DNA from: Fimbriimonadaceae bacterium
GTDB taxonomy: Bacteria > Armatimonadota > Fimbriimonadia > Fimbriimonadales > Fimbriimonadaceae
Direction: 5' to 3'
Assembly (NCBI GenBank): GCA_014380605.1
Contig: JACMJO010000096.1
Coordinates: 1-16,642, forward strand
DNA length: 16,642 bases
Every line of letters starts with the position of its first letter. Position 1 is the first letter of the stretch. The notes under the pieces are model-generated. The model did no database searches, was not told the DNA's origin, and worked only from the letters and a program-made list of their open reading frames with translations. Made by a program: the position numbers and the translations under genes. This document shows positions 1-6,050 of the stretch, in pieces.

Positions 1-183
1 GACGAGAAGTTCGTCACGGAGCAGGCTTACATGAATCCTCGCTTCGTGGAGGACATGGTCAGGGAAGTCGCGTTGGCGTTTGACAGGGACGACAGGGTCA
101 GGGCCTACGAGATCGAGGTTGAGAATCATGAGTCGATTCACGATCACAACGCTTACGCTTATCTCAAACGCGAGAAAGTTTAA
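1..183 (+). CDS. folE2: GTP cyclohydrolase FolE2 (type IB), C-terminal fragment
   Basis: Frame 1 is open from the window edge to TAA at 181-183, giving the last 60 residues of a protein whose start lies outside the window. The segment PRFVEDMVREVA followed by VENHESIHDHNAYAYL matches the conserved C-terminus of FolE2 (COG1469), as I recall it from the family. FolE2 converts GTP to 7,8-dihydroneopterin triphosphate in the cytoplasm, the first step of folate (and in some bacteria queuosine) synthesis, and replaces the zinc-dependent FolE. The catalytic cysteine and glutamate lie upstream and cannot be checked here. A pterin-4a-carbinolamine dehydratase lies 540 bases downstream on the other strand and folD is further along, so pterin/folate functions recur in this window. 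The identification rests on the short C-terminal signature but that signature is distinctive. Confidence 0.85.
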   Translation, partial: DEKFVTEQAYMNPRFVEDMVREVALAFDRDDRVRAYEIEVENHESIHDHNAYAYLKREKV

Positions 184-184
184 G

Positions 185-190
185 TAGAAT
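185..190 (+). promoter_or_regulatory. Candidate -10 box (TAGAAT) for a leaderless transcript
   Basis: TAGAAT lies 7 nt before the ATG at 198, where a -10 box would put the transcription start at or next to the A of the start codon. The ten bases TAGAATCATC at 185-194 recur identically at 5689-5698 before another start. No convincing -35 box is visible and no Shine-Dalgarno sequence precedes the ATG. This is a positional inference. Confidence 0.4.
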
Positions 191-197
191 CATCGGC

Positions 198-698
198 ATG
201 CGTCTCTTATCACTGTCGATCCTTATCCTGACCGGTGCCACCTTAGCGTCTGCCCAGTCCGCTTACACCCACAAGGGTCTCTTCAAGTTCACCAGCCCGG
301 TGGGATATAAGCAAAGAACAGCCGGCGTTGCTCCAGGTAGGGTCAGCTTTTTTGCCGCGCCCAAAGACAGTTATTCATCAAACCTGATGCTTTCGTTTGC
401 TGATTCGGGAGCCTACACGGCCGCAGGAATCGGAAAAGAGACCCTGGCTTACTTAAAGGCCAGCGACAAGAACGCCAAAGTGCTTGGTTCCACAGCCATG
501 AAACTTGGCGGCATGGATGCGTTTTCGATCCTGACAGATCGGACTCTGCCCAACGGCATGGTGGTCGGCCAGAACCAGGTCATCGGCGTTCACAAGGGTA
601 AGGCGGTCATCCTTACCTTCTCCGCCCTGAAAAAGGACTTCAAAGCGGCGAACGCGAAATTTGCCAACTGCTTCAAGAGCTGGGTTTGGGAGAAGTAG
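198..698 (+). CDS. Secreted protein of unknown function, 166 aa
   Basis: The N-terminus has a classic Sec signal peptide: one arginine, a hydrophobic core over residues 3-16, and a type I cleavage site ASA|Q after residue 19. The mature part is about 147 residues, basic, with no cysteine until C157 near the end (FANCFKSW). It has an alternating hydrophobic pattern suggesting a small beta-rich fold; KAVILTFSALKKDFKAANAKFANCFKSWVW at the end resembles the C-terminal strand and helix of small periplasmic proteins that measure fit to a membrane partner, but I do not recognise a named family. The start is 14 bases after the folE2 stop, with a possible leaderless promoter of its own. It converges with the carbinolamine dehydratase gene, 25 bases away. 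Function unknown. Confidence 0.8.
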   Translation: MRLLSLSILILTGATLASAQSAYTHKGLFKFTSPVGYKQRTAGVAPGRVSFFAAPKDSYSSNLMLSFADSGAYTAAGIGKETLAYLKASDKNAKVLGSTAMKLGGMDAFSILTDRTLPNGMVVGQNQVIGVHKGKAVILTFSALKKDFKAANAKFANCFKSWVWEK

Positions 699-714
699 TT
701 CGATAGTCGAGTGC

Positions 715-746
715 CGAAGCGGATTACAAAGATTCGATCCGCTTCG
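715..746. terminator. Hairpin between convergent genes
   Basis: The arms CGAAGCGGAT (715-724) and ATCCGCTTCG (737-746) are a perfect 10-bp inverted repeat around a 12-nt loop. It sits between the stop at 698 on the plus strand and the last codons of the minus-strand dehydratase gene, whose stop codon it includes. There is no long T-run on either side, so it is a weak intrinsic terminator or a 3'-end-protecting structure. Confidence 0.4.
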
Positions 747-1011
747 CGAGTTCAAAGTCATAGGGCGATAGCCCGCCGACGTCATGGGTGTTCATCGACA
801 CTTTTACGTTGGCATACCCGACCAAAAGGTCCGGGTGGTGGTCGAGCTTGTCAGAGACAAAACCGACCGCTGAAGCGAAGACGACTCCATCTTTGTAAGT
901 TTTAAACTTAAAGCTCTTTGTCAGCTTTCCATCTTCTATAGCCCACCCTGGACGAGACGCCAAGGCTGAGGTTGCTTCTGTTTCATCGAGCTTTCGATAC
1001 TCAAGTTCCAT
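724..1011 (-). CDS. phhB: Pterin-4a-carbinolamine dehydratase (PCD/DCoH family), 95 aa
   Basis: Length and sequence fit PCD/DCoH (EC 4.2.1.96), which dehydrates 4a-hydroxytetrahydrobiopterin so that the pterin cofactor can be recycled. The published PCD motif [EDKH]-x3-H-[HN]-[PCS]-x5,6-[YWF]-x9-[HW]-x8,15-D is fully matched: D-KLD-HHP-DLLVG-Y, then nine residues to H and eight more to D (from about residue 54 to 85). The HHPD core holds the two active-site histidines. The start ATG at 1011 follows a short upstream ORF by 7 nt, so the two may be co-transcribed. No aromatic amino acid hydroxylase is in the window, so the pterin substrate in this organism is not evident; PCDs without a hydroxylase partner have been linked to molybdopterin enzymes. 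The symbol is by family only. Confidence 0.9.
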   Translation of the reverse strand: MELEYRKLDETEATSALASRPGWAIEDGKLTKSFKFKTYKDGVVFASAVGFVSDKLDHHPDLLVGYANVKVSMNTHDVGGLSPYDFELAKRIESL

Positions 1012-1018
1012 ATCTGCG

Positions 1019-1219
1019 TTATACGATAGATTTGGGTGGCAAGGGCAGCTTGCCCATGCGTTCCATGACCTGCCAGGTCATGGCCAGCTTGCAGGGCAAG
1101 CTTGTATTCAGCTTCTGAGCAGGCTGCTCAGGAGACACATCACTGGGCATGTCAGACCCCTTCCAGACTCCCTTCGTCCCAGCCAAAGCACCCTTGCCTA
1201 GGTAAACTCCGTAAATCAT
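1019..1219 (-). CDS. Doubtful small ORF, 66 aa, containing palindromic repeats
   Basis: The ATG at 1219 has a strong Shine-Dalgarno sequence, AAGGAGG at 1224-1230 on the minus strand, 4 nt away. The frame can be extended upstream, but that would run into pckA, so this ATG is preferred. The stop lies 7 nt before the dehydratase start, fitting a two-gene operon. The N-terminal half (MIYGVYLGKGALAGTKG) looks protein-like but is unrecognised. The C-terminal half is encoded by stacked inverted repeats (see 1047-1131) and reads LPCKLAMTWQVMERMGKLPL, which looks like a translated dispersed repeat rather than an evolved domain. The ORF also occupies the place where the pckA promoter must lie. It may be real, or just the leader between two divergent genes. 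Confidence 0.35.
   Translation of the reverse strand: MIYGVYLGKGALAGTKGVWKGSDMPSDVSPEQPAQKLNTSLPCKLAMTWQVMERMGKLPLPPKSIV
1047..1131. repeat. Cluster of nested and adjacent palindromes (REP-like)
   Basis: Three perfect inverted repeats lie within 85 bases. Outer arms AGCTTGCCC (1047-1055) and GGGCAAGCT (1094-1102) enclose CCATGACCTG (1063-1072) and CAGGTCATGG (1074-1083), which are separated by one base. A separate pair, CTGAGCAG (1115-1122) and CTGCTCAG (1124-1131), follows, also one base apart. GGGCA/TGCCC at 1043-1055 offers an alternative small hairpin. The nested layout is typical of REP/MITE-like dispersed elements; whether it is dispersed in this genome cannot be seen from one window. 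Confidence 0.55.
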
Positions 1220-1253
1220 CAGGCCTCCTTGGGCCGACGAGGATATCCAGACA

Positions 1254-2798
1254 ATGTCGTCAAGCACTGCTTCCCACCCTATCGATTTATCCCGAGCAAC
1301 CAACGTCTATTACAACCTCAGCGTAGAGGAACTCGTGCGTCACGCACTGGAGTCGGACAATGCGGTCCAGGCTTCCAATGGCGCGCTCGTTTGCACTTCC
1401 GGCAAGTACACGGGACGGACGCCAAAGGACAAGTATGTCGTTCGGGAACCGAGCAGCGTAGAGCACATTTGGTGGGACAACAATGCCGAAATGTCGCCCG
1501 AGACCTTCGAGCACGTTCGAAACAAAGTTCGCACCTATGCGGAGGACAAGAAGCTCTACGTCATCGACACATTCGGTGGAGCTGACTTACATCATCGAAT
1601 CTCGGTCAGATTCATTGTCGAGCGTCCCTACCATGCGCTTTTCATCAAACAGCTCCTGATCCGCCCATCAGCCGAGGAACTGGCGAACTTCCAACCCGAG
1701 TGGACGGTTTGCGACATGTGTAGGCTCTATGCCGTTCCCGCCGTGGATGGCACCCGAAGCGAAGCCGTCATCGCCCTTAACTTCGCCGAAAAGCAGGTCC
1801 TGATTCTTGGCACTGAGTACGCCGGCGAAATGAAGAAATCGGTGTTCACGATCATGAACTACCTTCTGCCGCTCAAGGGCGTGATGAGCATGCACTGCTC
1901 TGCCAACATCGGTGTGGATGGCGATACGGCTCTGTTTTTTGGCCTCAGCGGAACGGGAAAGACCACTCTGTCTGCCGACCCTGACCGACGCCTGATCGGC
2001 GACGACGAGCACGGCTGGACTGACGAAGGCGTTTTCAATGTGGAAGGTGGATGCTACGCGAAGTGCATCAAACTGAGCGCGGAAGGCGAGCCTGAGATTT
2101 GGAATGCGATCCGGTCTGGATCGGTCCTGGAGAACGTGGTTCTGACCGAGGGCAACGTCCCGAACTACGATGACGCCAGCATCACCGAGAACACTCGGGC
2201 GGCCTATCCAATCGAGTACATCGACGGCGCGGTGATGCCAAGCGTCGGGGGCCATCCCAAGAACATCGTTTTCTTAACCTGTGACGCAACCGGGGTTTTG
2301 CCCCCTATCTCCCGCCTAACCCCCGAGCAAGCGATGTTCCACTTCCTGAACGGCTACACAGCAAAGGTTGCAGGAACTGAAGCGGGGGTCACTGAGCCTA
2401 CTCTTACATTCTCAACATGCTTCGGTGCGCCATTCTTACCACTGAGACCCCAAGCCTATGCCGATTTGTTGGGCGAGAAGATCAAACGGCACGACGCCCG
2501 CGTTTGGCTGGTCAACACCGGTTGGACGGGTGGTCCCTACGGAGTCGGACAGCGGATGAAACTCAGCTACACGCGCGCAATGCTCAAAGCTGCGTTCGAC
2601 GGGTCGCTTGATGAAGTGAACTACGAGAGCCACGACGTCTTTGGCCTTGCGATGCCAACCGAATGTCCTGGCGTTCCCTCTGAAATTCTCAACCCACGCA
2701 ACACCTGGTCGAATCCCAACGAGTACGACACGGCGGCCCTGACCCTCCAGACTAAATTCCTGGAGAACCACGCCAAGATCACCCATCGTAACGACTAG
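1254..2798 (+). CDS. pckA: Phosphoenolpyruvate carboxykinase (ATP)
   Basis: A full-length 514-residue ATP-dependent PEP carboxykinase (EC 4.1.1.49), converting oxaloacetate and ATP to PEP, CO2 and ADP: the entry step to gluconeogenesis, or an anaplerotic step in reverse. The substrate-binding arginine is in the GKYTGRTPKDKYVV segment (R55). The P-loop GLSGTGKTTLS is at residues 230-240 and the metal/phosphate-binding kinase-2 segment LIGDDEHGW follows about 12 residues later. The conserved ENTRAAYP and the C-terminal VNTGWTGGPYGVG segments are present, all in the usual order. No obvious Shine-Dalgarno precedes the ATG. pyrD follows after 32 nt on the same strand. The opposite strand just upstream carries the doubtful 66-aa ORF, leaving only 34 bases between the two starts. 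Confidence 0.98.
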   Translation: MSSSTASHPIDLSRATNVYYNLSVEELVRHALESDNAVQASNGALVCTSGKYTGRTPKDKYVVREPSSVEHIWWDNNAEMSPETFEHVRNKVRTYAEDKKLYVIDTFGGADLHHRISVRFIVERPYHALFIKQLLIRPSAEELANFQPEWTVCDMCRLYAVPAVDGTRSEAVIALNFAEKQVLILGTEYAGEMKKSVFTIMNYLLPLKGVMSMHCSANIGVDGDTALFFGLSGTGKTTLSADPDRRLIGDDEHGWTDEGVFNVEGGCYAKCIKLSAEGEPEIWNAIRSGSVLENVVLTEGNVPNYDDASITENTRAAYPIEYIDGAVMPSVGGHPKNIVFLTCDATGVLPPISRLTPEQAMFHFLNGYTAKVAGTEAGVTEPTLTFSTCFGAPFLPLRPQAYADLLGEKIKRHDARVWLVNTGWTGGPYGVGQRMKLSYTRAMLKAAFDGSLDEVNYESHDVFGLAMPTECPGVPSEILNPRNTWSNPNEYDTAALTLQTKFLENHAKITHRND

Positions 2799-2818
2799 TC
2801 CACTCTGCATGTCCACTT

Positions 2819-2824
2819 CATAAT
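2819..2824 (+). promoter_or_regulatory. Candidate -10 box (CATAAT) just before pyrD
   Basis: CATAAT lies 6 nt before the ATG at 2831, the same spacing seen before other starts in this window, and would yield a leaderless pyrD transcript. No clear -35 is visible. pyrD could instead be read through from pckA, only 32 nt away. Confidence 0.3.
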
Positions 2825-2830
2825 CAAGGC

Positions 2831-3874
2831 ATGAGCTTTTATTCCTCGGTGGTGCGGCCGCTCATGTTCATGCTGCCCGCCGAAACCGCGCACGACCTCG
2901 CCATGTCGGTTCTGCGCCGAGGCTGGATCAAGGCGCGAGAGTTTCAACACCCAATCCTCGAGCAAGAGGTCTTCGGCGTCCCTTTCAGGAACCCGATCGG
3001 GCTTGCGGCTGGTTTCGACAAACACGCCCTCGCCCTTCCTCATTGGCAACGGCTGGGATTCGGTTTCACGGAGATCGGCACCGTCACCTGGCACCCCCAA
3101 CCCGGCAACCCCAAGCCTCGCCTCTTCCGTCTTCCCAGCCAAAAAGCTCTGATCAATCGATTTGGATTCAACAATGAGGGCGCCAGGACAATATCCACGC
3201 GACTAGCGATCGCCCGGACGCCCATTCCGATCGGCATCAACCTTGGCAAGTCTAAGGTCACCGAACTTGCCGACGCCGCCAAGGACTACCAGGACAGCTA
3301 CCGACTCCTCCACAAGTTTGGCTCCTACTTCGTGGTGAACGTCTCGTCACCGAATACACCTGGCCTCCGATCCTTACAAGAAAAGGGACCGCTATCAGAA
3401 ATTCTTCACGCCATGAAAGAGGTCGACGACCCAAAGCCACTGTTCTTCAAAGTCGCTCCCGACCTCGAATACGACGCCCTCGACGAGCTTGTTGAAGTCG
3501 CCCGAGAGGCCAAAGTGACCGGCATCATCGCCACCAACACCACGCTCTCCCGCGAAGATATCCCCACCGGAACCCGGCATCGTGACGAGGCTGGCGGATT
3601 ATCTGGCGCGCCCTTGAAGGATCGTTCCGATATGGTCCTCCGCCACATCGCCAAGGCCTGCGGCAAGGAGATGATCCTCATCGGCGTAGGCGGCATTACC
3701 ACTCCCCAAGACGTCTTCGACAAAATCGCTCTCGGGGCGCACCTAACGCAAATCTACTCCGGCTGGATTTACGGTGGCCCCCACTTTGTCCCGGATCTCT
3801 TGGAAGGCTTTGTGGCCCTGTTGGAGAAACACGGGATTAAGTCGCTGGATGAACTGCGCGGAAGCGCCATTTGA
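2831..3874 (+). CDS. pyrD: Dihydroorotate dehydrogenase (quinone), class 2
   Basis: A 347-residue class 2 dihydroorotate dehydrogenase (EC 1.3.5.2), which oxidises dihydroorotate to orotate and passes electrons to membrane quinone in pyrimidine synthesis. The N-terminal 30 residues (SVVRPLMFMLPAETAHDL) form the amphipathic membrane-associating helices specific to class 2. FMN-barrel motifs follow: NPIGLAAGFDKH near residue 54, GFGFTEIGTVTWHPQPGNP near 76, and INRFGFNNEG near 108. VNVSSPNTPGLR carries the catalytic serine (S173, serine rather than class 1 cysteine). Then come FKVAPDL with K207, TNTT near 235, GGLSG near 255 and the phosphate-binding LIGVGGI near 283. All expected elements are intact. 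It converges with the hydrolase gene downstream across an 89-base gap holding an inverted repeat. Confidence 0.97.
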   Translation: MSFYSSVVRPLMFMLPAETAHDLAMSVLRRGWIKAREFQHPILEQEVFGVPFRNPIGLAAGFDKHALALPHWQRLGFGFTEIGTVTWHPQPGNPKPRLFRLPSQKALINRFGFNNEGARTISTRLAIARTPIPIGINLGKSKVTELADAAKDYQDSYRLLHKFGSYFVVNVSSPNTPGLRSLQEKGPLSEILHAMKEVDDPKPLFFKVAPDLEYDALDELVEVAREAKVTGIIATNTTLSREDIPTGTRHRDEAGGLSGAPLKDRSDMVLRHIAKACGKEMILIGVGGITTPQDVFDKIALGAHLTQIYSGWIYGGPHFVPDLLEGFVALLEKHGIKSLDELRGSAI

Positions 3875-3878
3875 ACCA

Positions 3879-3941
3879 CCTCCTCCATTGCGCGGGAACC
3901 AACGAGGAACTCACTCTAGGCTTGTTCGGAAATGGAGGAGG
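3879..3941. terminator. Long-loop inverted repeat between pyrD and the hydrolase gene
   Basis: CCTCCTCCATT (3879-3889) and AATGGAGGAGG (3931-3941) are perfect 11-bp arms separated by 41 nt, in the gap between two convergent genes. The position suggests a shared 3'-end structure, but the loop is long and there is no T-tract, so it may not act as an intrinsic terminator. Confidence 0.3.
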
Positions 3942-3963
3942 GGATAGGGGGTGGAGGTTTCGC

Positions 3964-4806
3964 CTAGTTCTTCTCCATCGAAAGCTCCGCAAGCTTGAGA
4001 ACATACTCCCGCAAATTCACATCCGAGCAATGGGCATGAGTCGCGCCCTTCACAATCCAACACACTCCACCCGATGCCGCCGCAAGCTCCTTTCCATTCT
4101 CCACCGGGAACAGTTGATCCTCATCCCCATGGATAACGAGGGAAGGTTTGCCTTTCCACTTGGCCGCCGCTTCCACGGGATTCACCAGGGCAGGGTCCAC
4201 CCCCGACATCCGCTTCGCAAACCAGATTACCGGGGCCAGATAGGTGCTGGCGCCCGGCGCCTTCCGATCGAACCAGCTCGCTGTAGCGGGTCCCAGTCTT
4301 GCGAATGAGCCTTCCGTCGCCACTGCGTGGATGGTGGGATCGCGCTCCGAAGCCAGCCAACAGGCCGCACCACCCATCGAAATCCCGACCAAGACGATCT
4401 TTACGTCTTTTCCTGCCTTCTCCCTAGCCCAATTCACCGTGTCAAGGACGATCTGCGATTCTTTCAACGCGAAACCACTGGTCTCGTTGGTGCGGTTATC
4501 ATGTCCAGGCAGAGCCGGGATCACGACGCCCACTCCCATGTCCGCCAAACCGTTCGCGACGTCGGTCCAGCCGAACTGGCTCCCGCCGTAGCCATGCACC
4601 AGGATGTAAACAGATTGCCCCGGCTTGATCGCCGACGCCCAGGCGTTGATTCCTGTCGTTTGGGAAAGTCCTATTGGAGGAGGCCCTGCGTTGGTTGTTC
4701 CCGGACGCACGTACTTGGAAGCCAGGTAATAGCAGCCCACAACATAGGCAAGGCTTAGCCCGACAAAGAAATAGATCACCCTACGCCAACGTCGCTTCCG
4801 CTGCAT
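3964..4806 (-). CDS. Membrane-anchored alpha/beta hydrolase, 280 aa
   Basis: An alpha/beta-hydrolase fold protein with a basic N-terminus (QRKRRWRR) and one transmembrane segment over about residues 10-28, so the catalytic domain should lie outside the cytoplasmic membrane. The oxyanion-region motif LVHGYGGS is followed by the nucleophile elbow GISMGG (S143), the acid in HGDEDQLFP (D230) and the histidine in GATHAHC (H257 most likely). The triad is complete. It resembles lysophospholipase-like or prolyl-oligopeptidase-type hydrolases; the substrate cannot be told. ATG at 4806 is chosen; GTG at 4812 and TTG at 4809 are in frame. None has a Shine-Dalgarno. The 5' end overlaps the folD 3' end by 26 bases, implying co-transcription with, and probably translational coupling to, folD. 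Confidence 0.88.
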   Translation of the reverse strand: MQRKRRWRRVIYFFVGLSLAYVVGCYYLASKYVRPGTTNAGPPPIGLSQTTGINAWASAIKPGQSVYILVHGYGGSQFGWTDVANGLADMGVGVVIPALPGHDNRTNETSGFALKESQIVLDTVNWAREKAGKDVKIVLVGISMGGAACWLASERDPTIHAVATEGSFARLGPATASWFDRKAPGASTYLAPVIWFAKRMSGVDPALVNPVEAAAKWKGKPSLVIHGDEDQLFPVENGKELAAASGGVCWIVKGATHAHCSDVNLREYVLKLAELSMEKN

Positions 4807-5635
4807 CAACACAATTGTTCAACAAGCTGGCGACCGTCATAGGTCCCACGCCGCCGGGAACGGGCGTAATCCAACTCGCGATCTCCTTGGCTGATTCAAA
4901 ATCGACGTCCCCCACATCCCCCGATCGCCCCTCAACTTTGTTGTATCCCGCATCGATTACCACCGCCCCTGGCTTGATCCAATCCCCTTTCACCATCTCC
5001 GCCCGACCAACCGCCGCAACCAAGATGTCGGCTTCGCGACAAAGATCGGGCAAGTCTTGGGTTCGAGAGTGGGCGATGGTAACCGTCGCGTGCTTCTGCA
5101 ACAGCATCAGAGCCATCGGCTTGCCCAAGATCACACTGCGGCCAATCACCACCGCCCGCTTTCCCTGACAAGGGATTTCATAGTGCTCAATGATCTTGGT
5201 GATACCCAGCGGCGTGGCACATCGAAAACCTGGCAAATCGGCTACCAGTCGGCCAAGGGAAGCGGGAGTGATGCCGTCCACATCCTTCTCAGCGCCCAAG
5301 GCAAGCAAAGCTTCATTCTCATCCAGATTCTTGGGCAAAGGGTGTTGGATCAAGACGCCATGAACAGAGGGATTCCCGTTGAGTTGGCAAATCTTTTCGA
5401 TCAACTGGGCTTGGCTCCAAGTCTCGTCCACGTGGTAGCTTTCGCCAATCATCCCGGCGGCTTCTGCCCACTTGTGCTTCATGTTCACATAGGCCAAGCT
5501 ACTGGAGTCCTGAGCCGCGACCAGCACATCTAACCGGGGAACCACCCCCTTGGTTCTAAGGGCATCCACCCGAGACTTCAACGTCTCGCGAACTGCTTTG
5601 GAAAGGGCTTTGCCATCAAGGATTTGGGCGGGCAT
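4781..5635 (-). CDS. folD: Bifunctional methylenetetrahydrofolate dehydrogenase / methenyltetrahydrofolate cyclohydrolase
   Basis: FolD (EC 1.5.1.5 and 3.5.4.9) interconverts 5,10-methylene-, methenyl- and 10-formyl-tetrahydrofolate, supplying one-carbon units for purine and formyl-Met synthesis. Its 284 residues are the usual length. The catalytic Tyr/Lys pair lies in AYVNMKHKWAEAAGM (Y49 and K53). The family signatures QHPLPKNLDE, EKDVDGITPASLG, the dinucleotide-binding VIGRSVILGKPMALML and the C-terminal PGGVGPMTVASLL are all present. It is first in a unit with the overlapping hydrolase gene. accB-accC-nusB-folD is a neighbourhood known in Bacillus; here folD is separated from nusB by a permease and a broken zinc-ribbon gene. 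TATCTT lies 10 nt upstream of the ATG and could be a -10 box giving a very short leader. Confidence 0.97.
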   Translation of the reverse strand: MPAQILDGKALSKAVRETLKSRVDALRTKGVVPRLDVLVAAQDSSSLAYVNMKHKWAEAAGMIGESYHVDETWSQAQLIEKICQLNGNPSVHGVLIQHPLPKNLDENEALLALGAEKDVDGITPASLGRLVADLPGFRCATPLGITKIIEHYEIPCQGKRAVVIGRSVILGKPMALMLLQKHATVTIAHSRTQDLPDLCREADILVAAVGRAEMVKGDWIKPGAVVIDAGYNKVEGRSGDVGDVDFESAKEIASWITPVPGGVGPMTVASLLNNCVDAAEATLA

Positions 5636-5688
5636 GGAAGGTTAGAAGATACCCTTACATCGCGCAGGCGTCCCGGGCTCTTTAGAGC

Positions 5689-5694
5689 TAGAAT
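5689..5694 (+). promoter_or_regulatory. Candidate -10 box (TAGAAT) for the zinc-ribbon gene
   Basis: TAGAAT lies 6 nt before the ATG at 5701. TAGAATCATC here is identical to 185-194 ahead of the secreted protein gene. The spacing predicts a transcript starting at the AUG, and no Shine-Dalgarno is present. No -35 match is seen. Confidence 0.4.
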
Positions 5695-5700
5695 CATCCT

Positions 5701-6047
5701 ATGTTTGGATCGATTTTTTACGGCCTGCGGAGTACGGTCGTGACCACTGGAGCAAGCGTCACCGACGCTCGAAACGCCGCCGAATCGGCGGTGATGACCG
5801 TCGAGCACCGCTTGAGCACCTTGAACTAGCTTGTGCGGGACTTTGGAATCTGTTGAAGGCGAAGCACGGCTACACCGACCAAGAGCTTGTTTCAGCGATA
5901 CAAGAGGTAGATGCCCGCGACGGCAACGTCGATGGCAAGATTGGCCACGTCGCCCAAACTTGTCCGCAATGCCACCGCAAGCTTCTCTCCCGCGACTCCC
6001 CAAATTGCTCCTGGTGCGGCGCAGAACTTGGGGCCAAAACCCTATAG
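5701..6047 (+). pseudogene. Zinc-ribbon protein gene interrupted by an apparent one-base deletion
   Basis: ATG at 5701 opens a 42-codon frame (5701-5829, ending TAG), and a second frame shifted by -1 continues to TAG at 6045-6047. The second frame has no ATG, only TTG at 5853. Restoring one base after 5826 (AAC to AACC) joins them into 115 residues reading RLSTLNLACAGLWNLLK and then HGYTDQELVSAIQEVDARDGN. This fits a small protein type I recall: a heptad-like helix, an LA-C-ALW-LL segment, an IxE-D-RDG segment and a C-terminal zinc ribbon. The zinc ligands are CPQC and CSWC (C88, C91, C103, C106 after repair). No slippery heptamer is visible at the junction, so programmed frameshifting is less likely than mutation or a sequencing error. 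Its stop is 3 nt from the convergent permease stop. Function unknown. Confidence 0.7.
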
Positions 6048-6050
6048 GGA

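Noticed and set aside
1668..2255. Minus-strand 195-codon open frame inside pckA
   Set aside because: Lies wholly within the strongly supported pckA gene on the other strand; no family features.
3871..4308. Plus-strand frame directly after pyrD, opposite the hydrolase
   Set aside because: Start overlaps the pyrD stop, but the sequence is antisense to the catalytic domain of the hydrolase and shows no protein-like features.
5818..5830. Programmed -1 frameshift in the zinc-ribbon gene
   Set aside because: No X-XXY-YYZ slippery heptamer and no obvious downstream pseudoknot; a lost base explains the join better.
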